From Lentisphaerae bacterium GWF2_57_35 (GTDB lineage: Bacteria > Verrucomicrobiota > Kiritimatiellia > CAIQIC01 > GWF2-57-35), in the NCBI GenBank assembly GCA_001804865.1, contig MHBK01000064.1, forward strand, positions 1 to 64,000: 64,000 nucleotides of DNA, written 5' to 3'. Made by a program: the position numbers and the translations under genes. The notes beneath the pieces were generated by a model. It was not told the DNA's origin, did no database searches, and was given only the letters and a program-made list of their open reading frames with translations. This document shows, piece after piece, positions 17,883 to 26,490 of this stretch (its first letter is position 1; every line of letters begins with the position of its first letter).

Positions 17883-18866
17883 CTATTCGGCCTTTGGACT
17901 TGTTGCATTTTCCTCGCCATAGACGCCCATGACTCGGAACTTCTGATAGCGCTGCTCCAGCAGGACCTGGGGCGGCAGGGTCTTGAGTTCCTGCAGGTGG
18001 CGCGAGATGCAGTCGGCCAGCGTCGAGGCCATGGCTTTGGGATTGGAATGCGCGCCGCCGAGTGGTTCGGGCACGATTTCGTCGGCGAGCCCTCCCTCCA
18101 GCAAGTCGCTGGACGTCAGCTTGAGCGCCGCCGCCGCCTTGTCGGCAAAGGAGCGGTTTTTCCAAAGAATGGCCGCACAGCCTTCCGGCGAAATGACGGA
18201 GTAATACGCGTATTGCAGCACCAGCACCCGGTCGCCGACGCCGATGCCCAGCGCGCCGCCGCTGCCGCCTTCGCCGATCACGGTCACGACGATGGGCACC
18301 GGGAAGGTGAACATCTCCCTCAGGTTGACGGCGATCGCCTCGGCGATATGCCGCTTTTCCGATTCGATGCCCGGGAAGGCGCCCGGGGTGTCGATTAACG
18401 TGACGATGGGCACGTTGAACTTGGCCGCCAGTTTCATCAGGCGCAGGGCCTTGCGATATCCTTCCGGATAGGCGCAGCCGAAATTGCATTCCAGATTGCT
18501 CTTGGTGTCCCGGCCTTTTTGCGTGCCGATGACCATGACTTTCTGTCCGTTCAAATGGGCAAATCCGCCAATGATGGCCCGGTCGTCGGCATGAATCCGG
18601 TCGCCGTGCAGTTCCACGAAGTCGGTGAAGATTTCGCGGATGTAATCGTTGGTATACGGACGCAGGGGATGGCGCGCCACCAGTACTTTTTGCCAGGGCG
18701 TGAGATTCTCGAAAATCTTCAGCCGGGTCTCGGCGATTTTTTTCTCCATCCGCTCGATCTCGAGCGAAACGTCGATGTTCTGATTCTGGCTGAAGGTGCG
18801 CAGCTCCTTCATCTTGTTTTCCAGTTCGATCACCGGTTTTTCAAATGGTAAAGCATAAGAGGCCAC
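17883..18866 (-). CDS. accA: Acetyl-CoA carboxylase, carboxyltransferase subunit alpha
   Basis: The 327-residue protein matches AccA along its whole length: N-terminal ELENKMKEL coiled helix, RHPLRPYT, FTDFVELHGDR, GGFAHLNGQKVMVIGTQKGRD, GYRKALRLMKLAAKFNVPIVTLIDTPGA and the oxyanion-hole IGEGGSGGALGIGVGD. Together with AccD (22.6 kb) it transfers carboxyl from biotin to acetyl-CoA in the first step of fatty acid synthesis. I prefer the GTG at 18866, with AGGGAG eight bases before it; an ATG at 18896 is in frame but would overlap the upstream gene and lacks a good site. It follows the L,D-transpeptidase in one operon. Confidence 0.96.
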   Translation of the reverse strand: MASYALPFEKPVIELENKMKELRTFSQNQNIDVSLEIERMEKKIAETRLKIFENLTPWQKVLVARHPLRPYTNDYIREIFTDFVELHGDRIHADDRAIIGGFAHLNGQKVMVIGTQKGRDTKSNLECNFGCAYPEGYRKALRLMKLAAKFNVPIVTLIDTPGAFPGIESEKRHIAEAIAVNLREMFTFPVPIVVTVIGEGGSGGALGIGVGDRVLVLQYAYYSVISPEGCAAILWKNRSFADKAAAALKLTSSDLLEGGLADEIVPEPLGGAHSNPKAMASTLADCISRHLQELKTLPPQVLLEQRYQKFRVMGVYGEENATSPKAE

Positions 18867-18885
18867 AGACGTTCTCCCTGTTCGA

Positions 18886-19875
18886 TTATTCTGCAATTTT
18901 AACCGGCGTGCCGATGGGGACGAGCGTAAAAAGCTCTTCCACCTGATCGTTGGCTAGACGGATGCACCCCGCGCTGGTTGCCTGGCCGACGCTCTCCGGC
19001 TCCCAGGTTCCGTGAATGCCGTACCCCGGAACGTTCAATTTCAGCCAATGCGTGCCCAGCAGGTTTTCCGGATCTCCATAAGGGATTTCCTTCCCGTCGG
19101 GGCGCCACCACGTCGGTTGGGCGATCTTGTCTTCGATGACGAAATCGCCGATGGGCGTGGTGCCGTATTTTCCCGTGCCCACCCGGTAGCGCTTGAAAAA
19201 CCGGTCGTTCATTTTCAACAGCAGCGTATTGTCCGACTTGTCGACTTCGATCGAAAACGCGCCGCCGAAAACCCGCAAGCGTTGGCCGATTCGGATAATC
19301 TGGCCGGAAACATTGTTTCCTTTGCGGATGACATCCACCGTGGTCTTGAATTTCTTGGCCAGCGCGGCCATGGAATCGCCGGATTCGACGGTGTAATCCG
19401 TTTTTTCCGGCATGGCGCGGGGGCTCAGCACCAGGGCGACATCGACTTCGCCCAGCAAGGCTTCCGCTTCGGACCTGGCCGCCTGGCTGGAGGCTTGATC
19501 GAGCAAGACCAAGGCTTTTTCCCTCGCTTCGAGCAGCCGATCCTCGTTTTTCAATTGGAGGGCTTCGTCCAGCAAGCCTTTGCTGGAGCCCTGAGCAATC
19601 GGAGCGGGCGCTGCGGGCGCCGGTGGAGCCGCCTGAGGCGGTTTGGGCTGTACGGGGGCTGGGGGCGGCGGGGGTACGGGCGCCGGCGCCTTCACGGGCG
19701 TTACGGCTGTAGCGGCTGCCGGAGCGCCGGTCGTGATCGGCTCCGCAGTTTGTTTGCGAATCGGGTGGAATTTAATCCAATAGAAACCTCCGGCCAAAAG
19801 CGCGACCAGCAGCAGGATCACCGCCAGCAGGCCTTTTTTCCGGGGTTTAAGGGGTCGTAGATAAATATCGGTCAT
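18886..19875 (-). CDS. L,D-transpeptidase with LysM domain
   Basis: A 329-residue type II membrane protein: a basic N-terminus, one helix (about 16-36), then a long Pro/Ala linker (about 55-95), a helical segment, a LysM peptidoglycan-binding domain (YTVESGDSMAALAKKF, about 155-200) and a YkuD catalytic domain (about 205-329). The catalytic motif is complete: HGTWEP and SAGCIRL with the nucleophile Cys. It would make 3-3 cross-links or attach proteins to peptidoglycan in the periplasm. The start at 19875 overlaps the kinase stop by ATGA, so the two are translationally coupled and the kinase may control cell-wall work. Confidence 0.92.
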   Translation of the reverse strand: MTDIYLRPLKPRKKGLLAVILLLVALLAGGFYWIKFHPIRKQTAEPITTGAPAAATAVTPVKAPAPVPPPPPAPVQPKPPQAAPPAPAAPAPIAQGSSKGLLDEALQLKNEDRLLEAREKALVLLDQASSQAARSEAEALLGEVDVALVLSPRAMPEKTDYTVESGDSMAALAKKFKTTVDVIRKGNNVSGQIIRIGQRLRVFGGAFSIEVDKSDNTLLLKMNDRFFKRYRVGTGKYGTTPIGDFVIEDKIAQPTWWRPDGKEIPYGDPENLLGTHWLKLNVPGYGIHGTWEPESVGQATSAGCIRLANDQVEELFTLVPIGTPVKIAE

Positions 19876-20681
19876 ATCAGTGCTTCCAGATCGCGTATCA
19901 CCAGGGCCATGTCGGGGTACCGGTCTTCCGGTTTCTTGGCCAGGCATTTCAAGACCAGCGCTTCCAATGCGGCCGGCACTTGAGGATTATATTGCTTCAG
20001 GCGGGTCGGCGGGATTCTCGGATCGACCTGCGCCAGCCGCACCTGGTCCAGCTTGTCCCCTTCGAAGGGTTTGTGATACGTCAACATTTCGTAACAGGTC
20101 ACTCCAAAGCTGTAGATGTCCGAACGTTCGTCGACAATGTGTTTGGTCAACGTTTCGGGGGCGATATACGAGGGAGTGCCCGGCATTTGTTTTATTTTTT
20201 TCGTCCAGCGTTTGCTTCGAATCGCCAAGTCAAAGTCAATGATCACGACTTGGCCGTCGTTACGTACCAGTATATTTTCAGGTTTGAAATCCAGATGCAG
20301 GTACTTTTGGGCATGGACATAAGCCAGCCCATTGGCCATCTGGCGAATCAGGGAAAGAACGTTGTTGGTCAAAAGAGGGTCGCGGTACAGGATCAAATCC
20401 CGCAAGGTGCGCGATTCGACATATTCCAGCACCATATAAGGCACTTTATCCTGATATCCCAAGCGAATGAACCGCACGATATTGGGATGATGAAGCTTTT
20501 CCATGACTTCCGCGCTGTGGAAGAAGCTCTTGCGGAGCTTGCGGATGCGTACGGAATCCGCGGTCAAATGGCGGATGACCACACGGGTTTGCTGGGCATC
20601 CAACGCCACATAGAGTCGGGTCAGCCCGCCTCCCGCCAGATTCCGTGTTATCGAATAACCTGCAAATTCCTGAGTACTCAT
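19872..20681 (-). CDS. Divergent Ser/Thr protein kinase
   Basis: This is a 269-residue kinase domain without other domains or a membrane helix. The fold is clear (glycine loop, hinge MVLEYVESRTLRDLI, catalytic loop, APE in SYIAPETL, C-lobe SDIYSFGVTCYEML), but key positions differ from the norm. The VAIK lysine appears to be Arg (VVIRHL), HRD is HLD (the Asp is kept, HLDFKPEN) and DFG is DFD (IIDFDLA). It may be weakly active, use another lysine, or act as a scaffold. The start at 20681 begins right before the domain. It is first in an operon with the L,D-transpeptidase and accA. Confidence 0.88.
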   Translation of the reverse strand: MSTQEFAGYSITRNLAGGGLTRLYVALDAQQTRVVIRHLTADSVRIRKLRKSFFHSAEVMEKLHHPNIVRFIRLGYQDKVPYMVLEYVESRTLRDLILYRDPLLTNNVLSLIRQMANGLAYVHAQKYLHLDFKPENILVRNDGQVVIIDFDLAIRSKRWTKKIKQMPGTPSYIAPETLTKHIVDERSDIYSFGVTCYEMLTYHKPFEGDKLDQVRLAQVDPRIPPTRLKQYNPQVPAALEALVLKCLAKKPEDRYPDMALVIRDLEALI

Positions 20682-20853
20682 GTCCGGGTACCTTAGCATG
20701 ATGGGGAGTGTGTGAAAACGAAAAAATTTCCTTTGAGCTCTAACGCAAGTCCGACCAAGCCTGACGAAAAGCCTTCTCGAGGAATGCCTGTCTTGACAAA
20801 GTCGTCCGTCTGTCTTTTCATCGCGGCGGACAAACAACCAAGGGAGCCCATGG

Positions 20854-21807
20854 ATGATCGCCAACGATAAACAGTCGCCCCGGCTTTTTGGGGCGGTCGT
20901 GGGGCTTTTTGCCGGCGCGGTGCTGGGCGGGGCCTTGCTGGCGCCGCATCTTTACAATTTCATCCTCTATCTGGGCCGGCATTTCCAATCATTGGAAAGT
21001 TTGCGCGATACCGATTTCAGCAGCGTCGCGTCGCGCACCATGTCGATTTTGCTCGTCGTCGGGATCTATCCTGTTTTTCGCTGGAGCGGGGTTCGCAGCC
21101 TGGCGGCGATCGGGTGGGGGGTGGACCGCGACCCTTCACCCCGATGGCCCCGGATGCGCCAGTTGTTGTTGGGGTGGGGCATGGGTTGTGCATCGATACT
21201 GTGTATTTACACCCTGGGAGTGGTATCCGGCGCCTACAAGGTAACCAACCCGGGCGATTGGTCGATTCTGGGTAATGTTCTGGGGTATCTGGCGGGGGGC
21301 TTTTTGATCGGGTTCCTGGAAGAGACGATTTTTCGCGGCGCTTTGTACGGAGGGTTGCGGAGTCTTGTCGGCGTGGCCGGGGGCGCGGTGATTGCGAGTT
21401 TTCTATTTTCCGCGGTTCATTTTGCCGATCCGGAGCCGTTTGTCGGGGTGGCTTATGGGCACTGGTATTCGGGGCTGGAGCTTTATTCCCAATTGTTTAA
21501 TGCGGTGAAATTCGATGTTTATTTTTTTCCTTTTTGTCTGACGCTTTTTGCGATGGGGTTGGTGTTGTGCGTTTCGTATGAGTATTTCGGCAGCCTTTTC
21601 TTTGCGATGGGACTGCACGCGGGCTGGGTCTGGGTCATGAAAATGGGCGACTACTTCATCGTGAAAAACGGCGACCGTTGGTCGTGGGCGTTCGGTCATG
21701 ACGAAGCGATTGCGCGCAGTTATGCAGCTTTGGGGCTGTTGCTGGTGTTTCTGGCGGTTGGGGTATGCCTTCTGCTGCGCCGGCGGCGGCGAGAGGCTGG
21801 GGGCTGA
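20854..21807 (+). CDS. CPBP-family (CAAX/bacteriocin-processing) intramembrane protease
   Basis: The 317-residue protein has about eight hydrophobic segments. The CPBP motifs are present: EETIFRG (EExxxR) at about residue 155, FSAVH with the metal-ligand His near 189, and GLHAGWVW near the end (third motif). The family (PF02517) includes glutamyl-type intramembrane proteases; substrates are unknown. A CCAA-N3-TTGG palindrome lies inside the gene at 20985-20995 but is explained by coding. The start region is divergent from the kinase operon. The following comF gene begins 4 bases after the stop. Confidence 0.85.
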   Translation: MIANDKQSPRLFGAVVGLFAGAVLGGALLAPHLYNFILYLGRHFQSLESLRDTDFSSVASRTMSILLVVGIYPVFRWSGVRSLAAIGWGVDRDPSPRWPRMRQLLLGWGMGCASILCIYTLGVVSGAYKVTNPGDWSILGNVLGYLAGGFLIGFLEETIFRGALYGGLRSLVGVAGGAVIASFLFSAVHFADPEPFVGVAYGHWYSGLELYSQLFNAVKFDVYFFPFCLTLFAMGLVLCVSYEYFGSLFFAMGLHAGWVWVMKMGDYFIVKNGDRWSWAFGHDEAIARSYAALGLLLVFLAVGVCLLLRRRRREAGG

Positions 21808-21811
21808 GGTC

Positions 21812-22528
21812 ATGGCGATTTCCTGGACCACGTTGCTCGATTTGGTGTATCCGCGGGCCTGCGAACTCTGCGGCAGCAAAATAGGACCCGAGCTGCATCA
21901 CATTTGCTGGGATTGCCTGGCGGGGCTGAGTTACGTGACCGATCCCTATTGTTCGGTCTGCGGAGATCCCGTGGATGGGCGGGTCGATCATGACTTCGTC
22001 TGCTTCAACTGTTCGGAGACCCGTCCGCACTTTGAACTCGCCCGCTCGGCTGCCCGGTATCGCGGCGTGTTGAAGGATCTGTTGTGCGACTTCAAATATC
22101 GGCACGCCCTCTGGCTGCGCAAGGATTTCGTGCGATTGCTGTCCTCCTGCCTGTCGCTGGACTTCGATTTGTCGGCCGTGGATGCCGTGACCTATGTGCC
22201 TCTGTATCCCTCGAAACAGCGCTTTCGCTCCTTCAACCAAGCCCGGCTGCTGGCCGACAGCCTGGCAAAATTGATTCACAAGCCGTTGTATTCAAAAGTA
22301 TTGAAGCGTATACGTCCGTCGATATCTCAAACGAATTTGACAGCGAAGGCTCGGGCCTCTAACGTTAGAGGCGCGTTTGCAGCCGGGAGGACGTTCCGAT
22401 TGAAGGGGCGTGGAATTCTTCTGGTGGACGATGTGATGACCACGGGGGCCACGGTCAACGAATGTGCTCGCGCTTTAAAGGAGGGTGGGGCACAATCGGT
22501 TTTTGTGGTTACGGTGGCGCGAGGCTAG
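21812..22528 (+). CDS. ComF-family phosphoribosyltransferase-like protein
   Basis: A 238-residue protein with the ComF layout: four N-terminal CxxC-type zinc pairs (CELCG, CWDC, CSVCG, CFNC within the first 70 residues) and a C-terminal phosphoribosyltransferase fold with the PRPP loop ILLVDDVMTTGATVNEC. The RFRSFNQARLLADSLA motif is also family-typical. ComF proteins act in uptake of transforming DNA in competent bacteria, but the family is widespread in non-competent species. The start at 21812 follows the protease stop by four bases, so they are one transcript. Confidence 0.9.
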   Translation: MAISWTTLLDLVYPRACELCGSKIGPELHHICWDCLAGLSYVTDPYCSVCGDPVDGRVDHDFVCFNCSETRPHFELARSAARYRGVLKDLLCDFKYRHALWLRKDFVRLLSSCLSLDFDLSAVDAVTYVPLYPSKQRFRSFNQARLLADSLAKLIHKPLYSKVLKRIRPSISQTNLTAKARASNVRGAFAAGRTFRLKGRGILLVDDVMTTGATVNECARALKEGGAQSVFVVTVARG

Positions 22529-22555
22529 GAACGGCAATTTGAGGAAGTTCAGACT

Positions 22556-23425
22556 ATGCCATTATTCGGAAAAAGGAACTACACAACGGTCAAGGTTCGG
22601 AAGCGGGACATTCCGAACGGCTTGTGGTTGAAATGCCCTTCCTGCACGGAAATCATCTTTAAGCAGGAATTGGATGCGGGTCTTGGCGTTTGCCCGAAAT
22701 GCGCCCATCATTTTCAAATGGATCGCAAATCCCGCATCAATATGTTCATGGAAGAGGGGTCTTTTCAGGAATGGGATGCGGGCTTCTACAGCGTCGACAC
22801 CCTCGGCTTTACCGGAACCGCCTCCTACCAGGAAAAGCTGGACGATAACATCAAGAAGACCGGCTACAAAGACGCCATTAGCTGTGGACGCGGCCGTTTG
22901 GGGCCTCACGATGTGGCCTTTGGCGTGATGGATTTCGAATTTCTAGGCGCGAGCATGGGCTCGGTGGTGGGCGAGAAGGTGACGCGGCTGATCGAACGGG
23001 GCACCGAATTGCGGTTGCCCGTCGTTTTGGTTTGCACCTCGGGCGGCGCGCGCATGTATGAAGGCATGCTGAGCCTGATGCAAATGGCCAAAACCAGCGC
23101 CGCTCTTTCGCGACATGCCCAGGCGGGACTGGCCTATATTCCCATCCTGACTCATCCCACCATGGCCGGCGTAATGGCCAGCTATGCTACTTTGGGGGAC
23201 GTGATCGTGGCCGAACCCGGCGCCCTGATCGGTTTTGCCGGCCCCCGGGTCATCAAGGAAACAACCCAGCAGGACTTGCCGGAAGGATTCCAACGTTCGG
23301 AATTTCTTCTTAAGCACGGATTGTTGGATATGGTTGTGAACCGCAAGGAACTGAAACCGACCATCGTTCAGATCCTGGATTATATGTCCGGAGCGGAAGC
23401 CGGCCGACGTCAAGCCAGCTCCTGA
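22556..23425 (+). CDS. accD: Acetyl-CoA carboxylase, carboxyltransferase subunit beta
   Basis: This is a 289-residue AccD. The N-terminal zinc ribbon has two CxxC pairs (CPSC and CPKC, about residues 26-48), followed by the crotonase-type core with GFMD-like MDFEFLGASMGSVVGEK, CTSGGARMYEGMLSLMQMAKTSAAL, HPTMAGVMASYATLGD and GFAGPRVIKET. It forms the A2B2 carboxyltransferase with AccA. GAGGAAG lies upstream of the ATG. Its neighbour folC is the usual partner in many bacteria (accD-folC). Confidence 0.97.
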   Translation: MPLFGKRNYTTVKVRKRDIPNGLWLKCPSCTEIIFKQELDAGLGVCPKCAHHFQMDRKSRINMFMEEGSFQEWDAGFYSVDTLGFTGTASYQEKLDDNIKKTGYKDAISCGRGRLGPHDVAFGVMDFEFLGASMGSVVGEKVTRLIERGTELRLPVVLVCTSGGARMYEGMLSLMQMAKTSAALSRHAQAGLAYIPILTHPTMAGVMASYATLGDVIVAEPGALIGFAGPRVIKETTQQDLPEGFQRSEFLLKHGLLDMVVNRKELKPTIVQILDYMSGAEAGRRQASS

Positions 23426-23481
23426 TGGCTACGCCAAGGCCCCATCGTTTCCGGACGTGCAACGCTGGAAAAATATAAGCC

Positions 23482-24780
23482 TTGAATCTTCCCGACCAAC
23501 TACAACAGCTTTTTGCCCGTACAGCCCACGACGTCAAGTTGGGGCTGGAAACGGAACTAGCCTTATTGGAGCGTTTGGGCAAACCGCATGAGGCTGTGCC
23601 CTGCATCCATGTCGCGGGCACGAATGGCAAGGGTTCCGTTTGCGCGATGATCGAAGCGGTCTATCGCGCCGCCGGGTATCGTACCGGGCTCTACACGTCC
23701 CCGCATTTGGTGCGCTTCAACGAACGCATTCAAATAGGCGGCGTTCCCATTTCCGACGCCGAGCTGGCGGAGGTTTTGCAGGCGGTGGACGAGGCGGACC
23801 GGCATAATGCCGCGTTGCCGGGGGGACGCCTGGCGACGTTCTTTGAATTCACGACCGCGCTGGCCTTCGAATGCTTTCGGCGGCACGAATTGGATGTGGC
23901 GATCCTGGAGACAGGCCTGGGCGGACGGCTCGATGCCACGAACGTCGTGCAGCCGCTGGCGGCCGTCATTACGCCGATCGACATCGAGCATACCGCCTGG
24001 CTCGGCAAGACCCTCGAAAGCATCGCCGCGGAAAAAGCGGGCATCATCAAGCCGGGCTGTCCGGTTGTACTGGCCAAGATGGAGCCCCAAGCGCTTGAAA
24101 CCATCGAGCGGATCGCGGCGGAACGGCATTCGCTCGTGGTGCATGCGGAAAAATATGTAAACGTGCGCCGGATTAAGCAGGACGAAAAGGGCCAGAAGAT
24201 CCAAATCGAAAGCGAATCCGCGCTTTATCGTCCCTTGGTGCTTCCTTTACTGGGCGCTCACCAATTGGGCAACTGCGCCACGGCCGTGGCGGCTTTGGAA
24301 TATCTGAACGAAGTTTCGCCCCTTTCCTGGGAAGAAGACTCCCTGAAGAAGGGGTTGGAAACCGTGAAGTGGCCCGGCCGCTGCCAGATCCTCGGACAGA
24401 ACCCTCTCACGATTCTCGACGTGGCTCACAACCCCGCCGCCGCGCAACGGCTCGCGGCGAGCTTGAAGGAAATCGGCGCCAAACGCCCCGTGGCCCTGGT
24501 GGCCGGACTTCTGTCGGACAAAGATGCTCCCGGTTTCTTCCGCGCGCTTTCATCCGTCGTTAAAAAGGTTTGGCTGGCGCCCCTGCCGGGCGAACGCAAC
24601 ATGCCCATGTCGCAACTAAAGCAAGGCGCCATCGAAGCCGGACTCAAAGACGTCGTCGAAAGCACGATTCCCGTCGCTCAAAAAGAAGCGGCCGAATGGG
24701 CGATTGCCAACGAAGCCGTCGTATGCATCGCCGGATCGTTGGTGTTGGCGGGGGAGATCTTGAAAGATCGAATGTCCTAA
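23482..24780 (+). CDS. folC: Folylpolyglutamate/dihydrofolate synthase
   Basis: This is a 432-residue Mur-ligase-type enzyme. The P-loop is HVAGTNGKGSVCAMIEA (about residues 45-60). The family motifs YTSPHLVRFNERIQIGG, ETGLGGRLDATN (substrate site), DIEHTAWLGKTLESIAAEKAGIIK and LDVAHNPAAAQ follow. It adds glutamate to folates and makes dihydrofolate from dihydropteroate. The start is a TTG at 23482; no ATG fits the family N-terminus. It follows accD by about 55 bases. Confidence 0.94.
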   Translation: MNLPDQLQQLFARTAHDVKLGLETELALLERLGKPHEAVPCIHVAGTNGKGSVCAMIEAVYRAAGYRTGLYTSPHLVRFNERIQIGGVPISDAELAEVLQAVDEADRHNAALPGGRLATFFEFTTALAFECFRRHELDVAILETGLGGRLDATNVVQPLAAVITPIDIEHTAWLGKTLESIAAEKAGIIKPGCPVVLAKMEPQALETIERIAAERHSLVVHAEKYVNVRRIKQDEKGQKIQIESESALYRPLVLPLLGAHQLGNCATAVAALEYLNEVSPLSWEEDSLKKGLETVKWPGRCQILGQNPLTILDVAHNPAAAQRLAASLKEIGAKRPVALVAGLLSDKDAPGFFRALSSVVKKVWLAPLPGERNMPMSQLKQGAIEAGLKDVVESTIPVAQKEAAEWAIANEAVVCIAGSLVLAGEILKDRMS

Positions 24781-24819
24781 AGTTGCATTCAGGCCGTCGA
24801 ACAGCAATAAAGGAAAAGC

Positions 24820-25272
24820 ATGACAGAACTGCCCATCGAAATCCTGGCCAGAGGGGTTTATGTTCATAACGGCCGCCTGCTGGTGTGCCACAATCGGAAA
24901 AAAGACAATTACTTCCTTCCCGGCGGGCATGTAGAGTTCGGCGAGTCGGCCGGCTACGCCCTGAAGCGCGAAATCAAAGAAGAAATGGGCCTCTCGTGCA
25001 CCCTCGGAGCTTTCCTTGGCGTCGTCGAGCATGCCTTCCGTTATCGTGGAAAAAAAGTCTGCGAGATAAATTTGGTCTACGAAATGAAGTTCAAGAATCT
25101 GCTGTCCTCCGCGCCGGCGCCCTCGAAGGAAAAAAAACTCGAATTCATTTGGATGCCGCTTCGGCAAATCGCCCGCTCGAAGTTCGAGCCCGCCGTCGTG
25201 CGCAAGTCCCTGACCCAATGGCTGCGCGCCTCGGCCCCCCTAATCCTCACCGCGCCGGCGTTGAAAAAATAA
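24820..25272 (+). CDS. NUDIX hydrolase
   Basis: A 150-residue protein with a complete Nudix box, GGHVEFGESAGYALKREIKEEMGL (about residues 43-66): Gly, the Glu pair and REIKEEMG, which bind magnesium for cleavage of a nucleoside diphosphate linked to a moiety X. The substrate cannot be predicted. It follows folC by 39 bases. The last 30 codons recur, diverged and frameshifted, at 30521-30611 behind the accessory island, so this gene end marks the left border of that island. Confidence 0.92.
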   Translation: MTELPIEILARGVYVHNGRLLVCHNRKKDNYFLPGGHVEFGESAGYALKREIKEEMGLSCTLGAFLGVVEHAFRYRGKKVCEINLVYEMKFKNLLSSAPAPSKEKKLEFIWMPLRQIARSKFEPAVVRKSLTQWLRASAPLILTAPALKK

Positions 25273-25274
25273 TG

Positions 25275-25401
25275 AAAGAACCGCAGCCATTCCTGGCTGC
25301 GATGGCGGACAAGAATGCCCGCCCCGCCCATGAAGAGCCTCTCGTCAACGCAGATCTTAAATCCTATCTTATTCATAATCTTAATCGTAATCTTAATCTC
25401 C
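25275..25401 (+). repeat. Left copy of a ~130-bp direct repeat around MNT/HEPN
   Basis: The repeat starts AAAGAACCGCAGCC three bases after the NUDIX stop. It contains a CAGCCATTCCTGGCTG hairpin, a GGCGGACAAGAATGCCCGCC hairpin and a stretch ending in TAATC-type hexamers and CTCC. It matches 26182-26313 almost base for base, with one added hexamer there. Confidence 0.9.
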
Positions 25402-25440
25402 GATTGAACGACGGGTTGGAATGTCCTAAACTTGACCGTC

Positions 25441-25785
25441 ATGTTAACAGACGCAACAATACGCAGCTTTGTTCGGGAGATGGCTGAGCAATACCGCCCG
25501 GAGAAAGTCGTATTGTTTGGATCGTATGCTGCCGGGCGGGCAACCATGGATTCTGATGTAGATTTGCTTGTGATTATGCCTCTTCACGATAATCCTGTCG
25601 ATAAGTCAGTGGAAATGCGCATGAAGCTGCGGCCACATTTCCCTTTGGATTTGATCGTTCGCACGCCAAAGAAAATTCGTGAGCGTCTGGCAATGGGCGA
25701 TGACTTTATCAAGGATATTCTTGCCCACGGAAAGGTTCTCTATGAAGCTCGCCACAAGGGAGTGGATCCAAAAAGCCGAAGGTGA
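25441..25785 (+). CDS. mntA: MNT-type minimal nucleotidyltransferase (antitoxin)
   Basis: The 114-residue protein has the nucleotidyltransferase signature GSYAAGRATMDSDVDLLV: Gly-Ser, then Asp-x-Asp as metal ligands, with a third acidic residue in the LDLIVR strand. MNT proteins pair with HEPN toxins and neutralise them by nucleotide transfer to a Tyr near the HEPN active site. The ATG at 25441 gives the usual length; a TTG nine bases earlier is in frame. It overlaps the HEPN gene by 44 bases, the usual arrangement. Its partner is frameshifted here. Codon usage looks more AT-rich than the core genes. Confidence 0.88.
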   Translation: MLTDATIRSFVREMAEQYRPEKVVLFGSYAAGRATMDSDVDLLVIMPLHDNPVDKSVEMRMKLRPHFPLDLIVRTPKKIRERLAMGDDFIKDILAHGKVLYEARHKGVDPKSRR

Positions 25786-26118
25786 TTTTGAGACCATGGA
25801 GCGCGAATCTCGGGTCCGAAAACATCCGAATTTCGATGCGGTGTGTTTCCATGCTCAGCAATGTGCTGAAAAATACTAAAAGCACGAATGTGCGAGGCCT
25901 GCGTTCATGTCGATAAAATCCATGATCTGGTCGCTCTTTTGGAGCGTATTGTTGCTCTCGAACCGGCTTGGGAAGCGTTTCGCAAACCGTTGGCCTATCT
26001 TTCGGATTTTGCCATTCAATTCCGTTATCCGGGGGAATCTGCTGACCGTGACGCAGCTAAACAAGCTCGCACGTACTGCCGTGAATTCAGGAAGATAGCC
26101 CAAGAGGCATTGCTTTAA
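25742..26118 (+). pseudogene. hepT: HEPN-domain toxin, broken by a one-base frameshift
   Basis: The first part (25742-25876) encodes EWIQKAEGDFETMERE and CFHAQQCAEKY, the classic start of a HEPN domain paired with MNT, then hits TAA. The rest continues in another frame from about 25879: KARMCEACVHVDKIHDLVALLERI through QEALL at 26118, which is the normal second half (the HDLVALL motif follows EKYLKA in this family). One missing base in the AAAATACTAAAAG stretch at about 25875 explains everything. So either the toxin is dead, or the read has an error at an A-rich run. Its stop overlaps an attC-like fold. Confidence 0.82.
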
Positions 26119-26185
26119 CGCCCAATGCCCTGGCGCTGATGGTTAATTATGACTCAGGCTTTGACTCATTGGGAGTTTGTTAAAG
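26113..26185 (+). other. attC-like fold 1 (integron-type recombination site, tentative)
   Basis: CTTTAAC (26113-26119) pairs with GTTAAAG (26179-26185), and CCCAATG (26121-26127) pairs with CATTGGG (26167-26173). The outer boxes match the integron consensus RYYYAAC and GTTRRRY at six of seven positions each. The length of 73 bp is in the known range. The HEPN stop codon lies inside the first box. Against it: spacers between boxes are unequal (1 and 5 bases). Confidence 0.4.
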
Positions 26186-26313
26186 AACCGCAGCCATTCC
26201 TGGCTGCGATGGCGGGCAGGAATGCCCGCCCTCCCATGAAGAGCCTCTCGTCAACGCAGATCTTAAATCCTATCTTATTCATAATCATAATCTTAATCGT
26301 AATCTTAATCTCC
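26182..26313 (+). repeat. Right copy of the direct repeat, plus inverted TAATC tract
   Basis: This copy matches 25275-25401 from AAAGAACCGCAGCC to the TAATC hexamers and CTCC. Immediately after it, 26326-26366 is an inverted GATTAT/GATTAC tract that could pair with 26274-26311, as in the copy at 6.9 kb. Confidence 0.88.
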
Positions 26314-26490
26314 TTCTGAAGAAGAATATGAAGATTATGATTATGATTAAGATTACGATTACGAGGAGGAATCAGAACGGCATCTTACCGGAATAGACGA
26401 ATGAGCCGTTCGATGCGTCTTGAGTCGTAATCACAATTGCTGCCTGCCAATTCTTGAATCTTGAGACGTGGCTCTAATGGCCTTCGATTT

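Noticed and set aside
20985..20995. CCAATCATTGG site
   Set aside because: Lies within the CPBP protease coding region, is single, and fits the reading frame; not counted as part of the 31-bp array.
24770..25434. GAATGTCCTAAA at the folC end and again before mntA
   Set aside because: A 15 of 16 match that may be chance or a minor rearrangement trace; too short to interpret.
25370..26366. TAATC tracts as a CRISPR array
   Set aside because: Units are six bases without unique spacers, and no cas gene is present.
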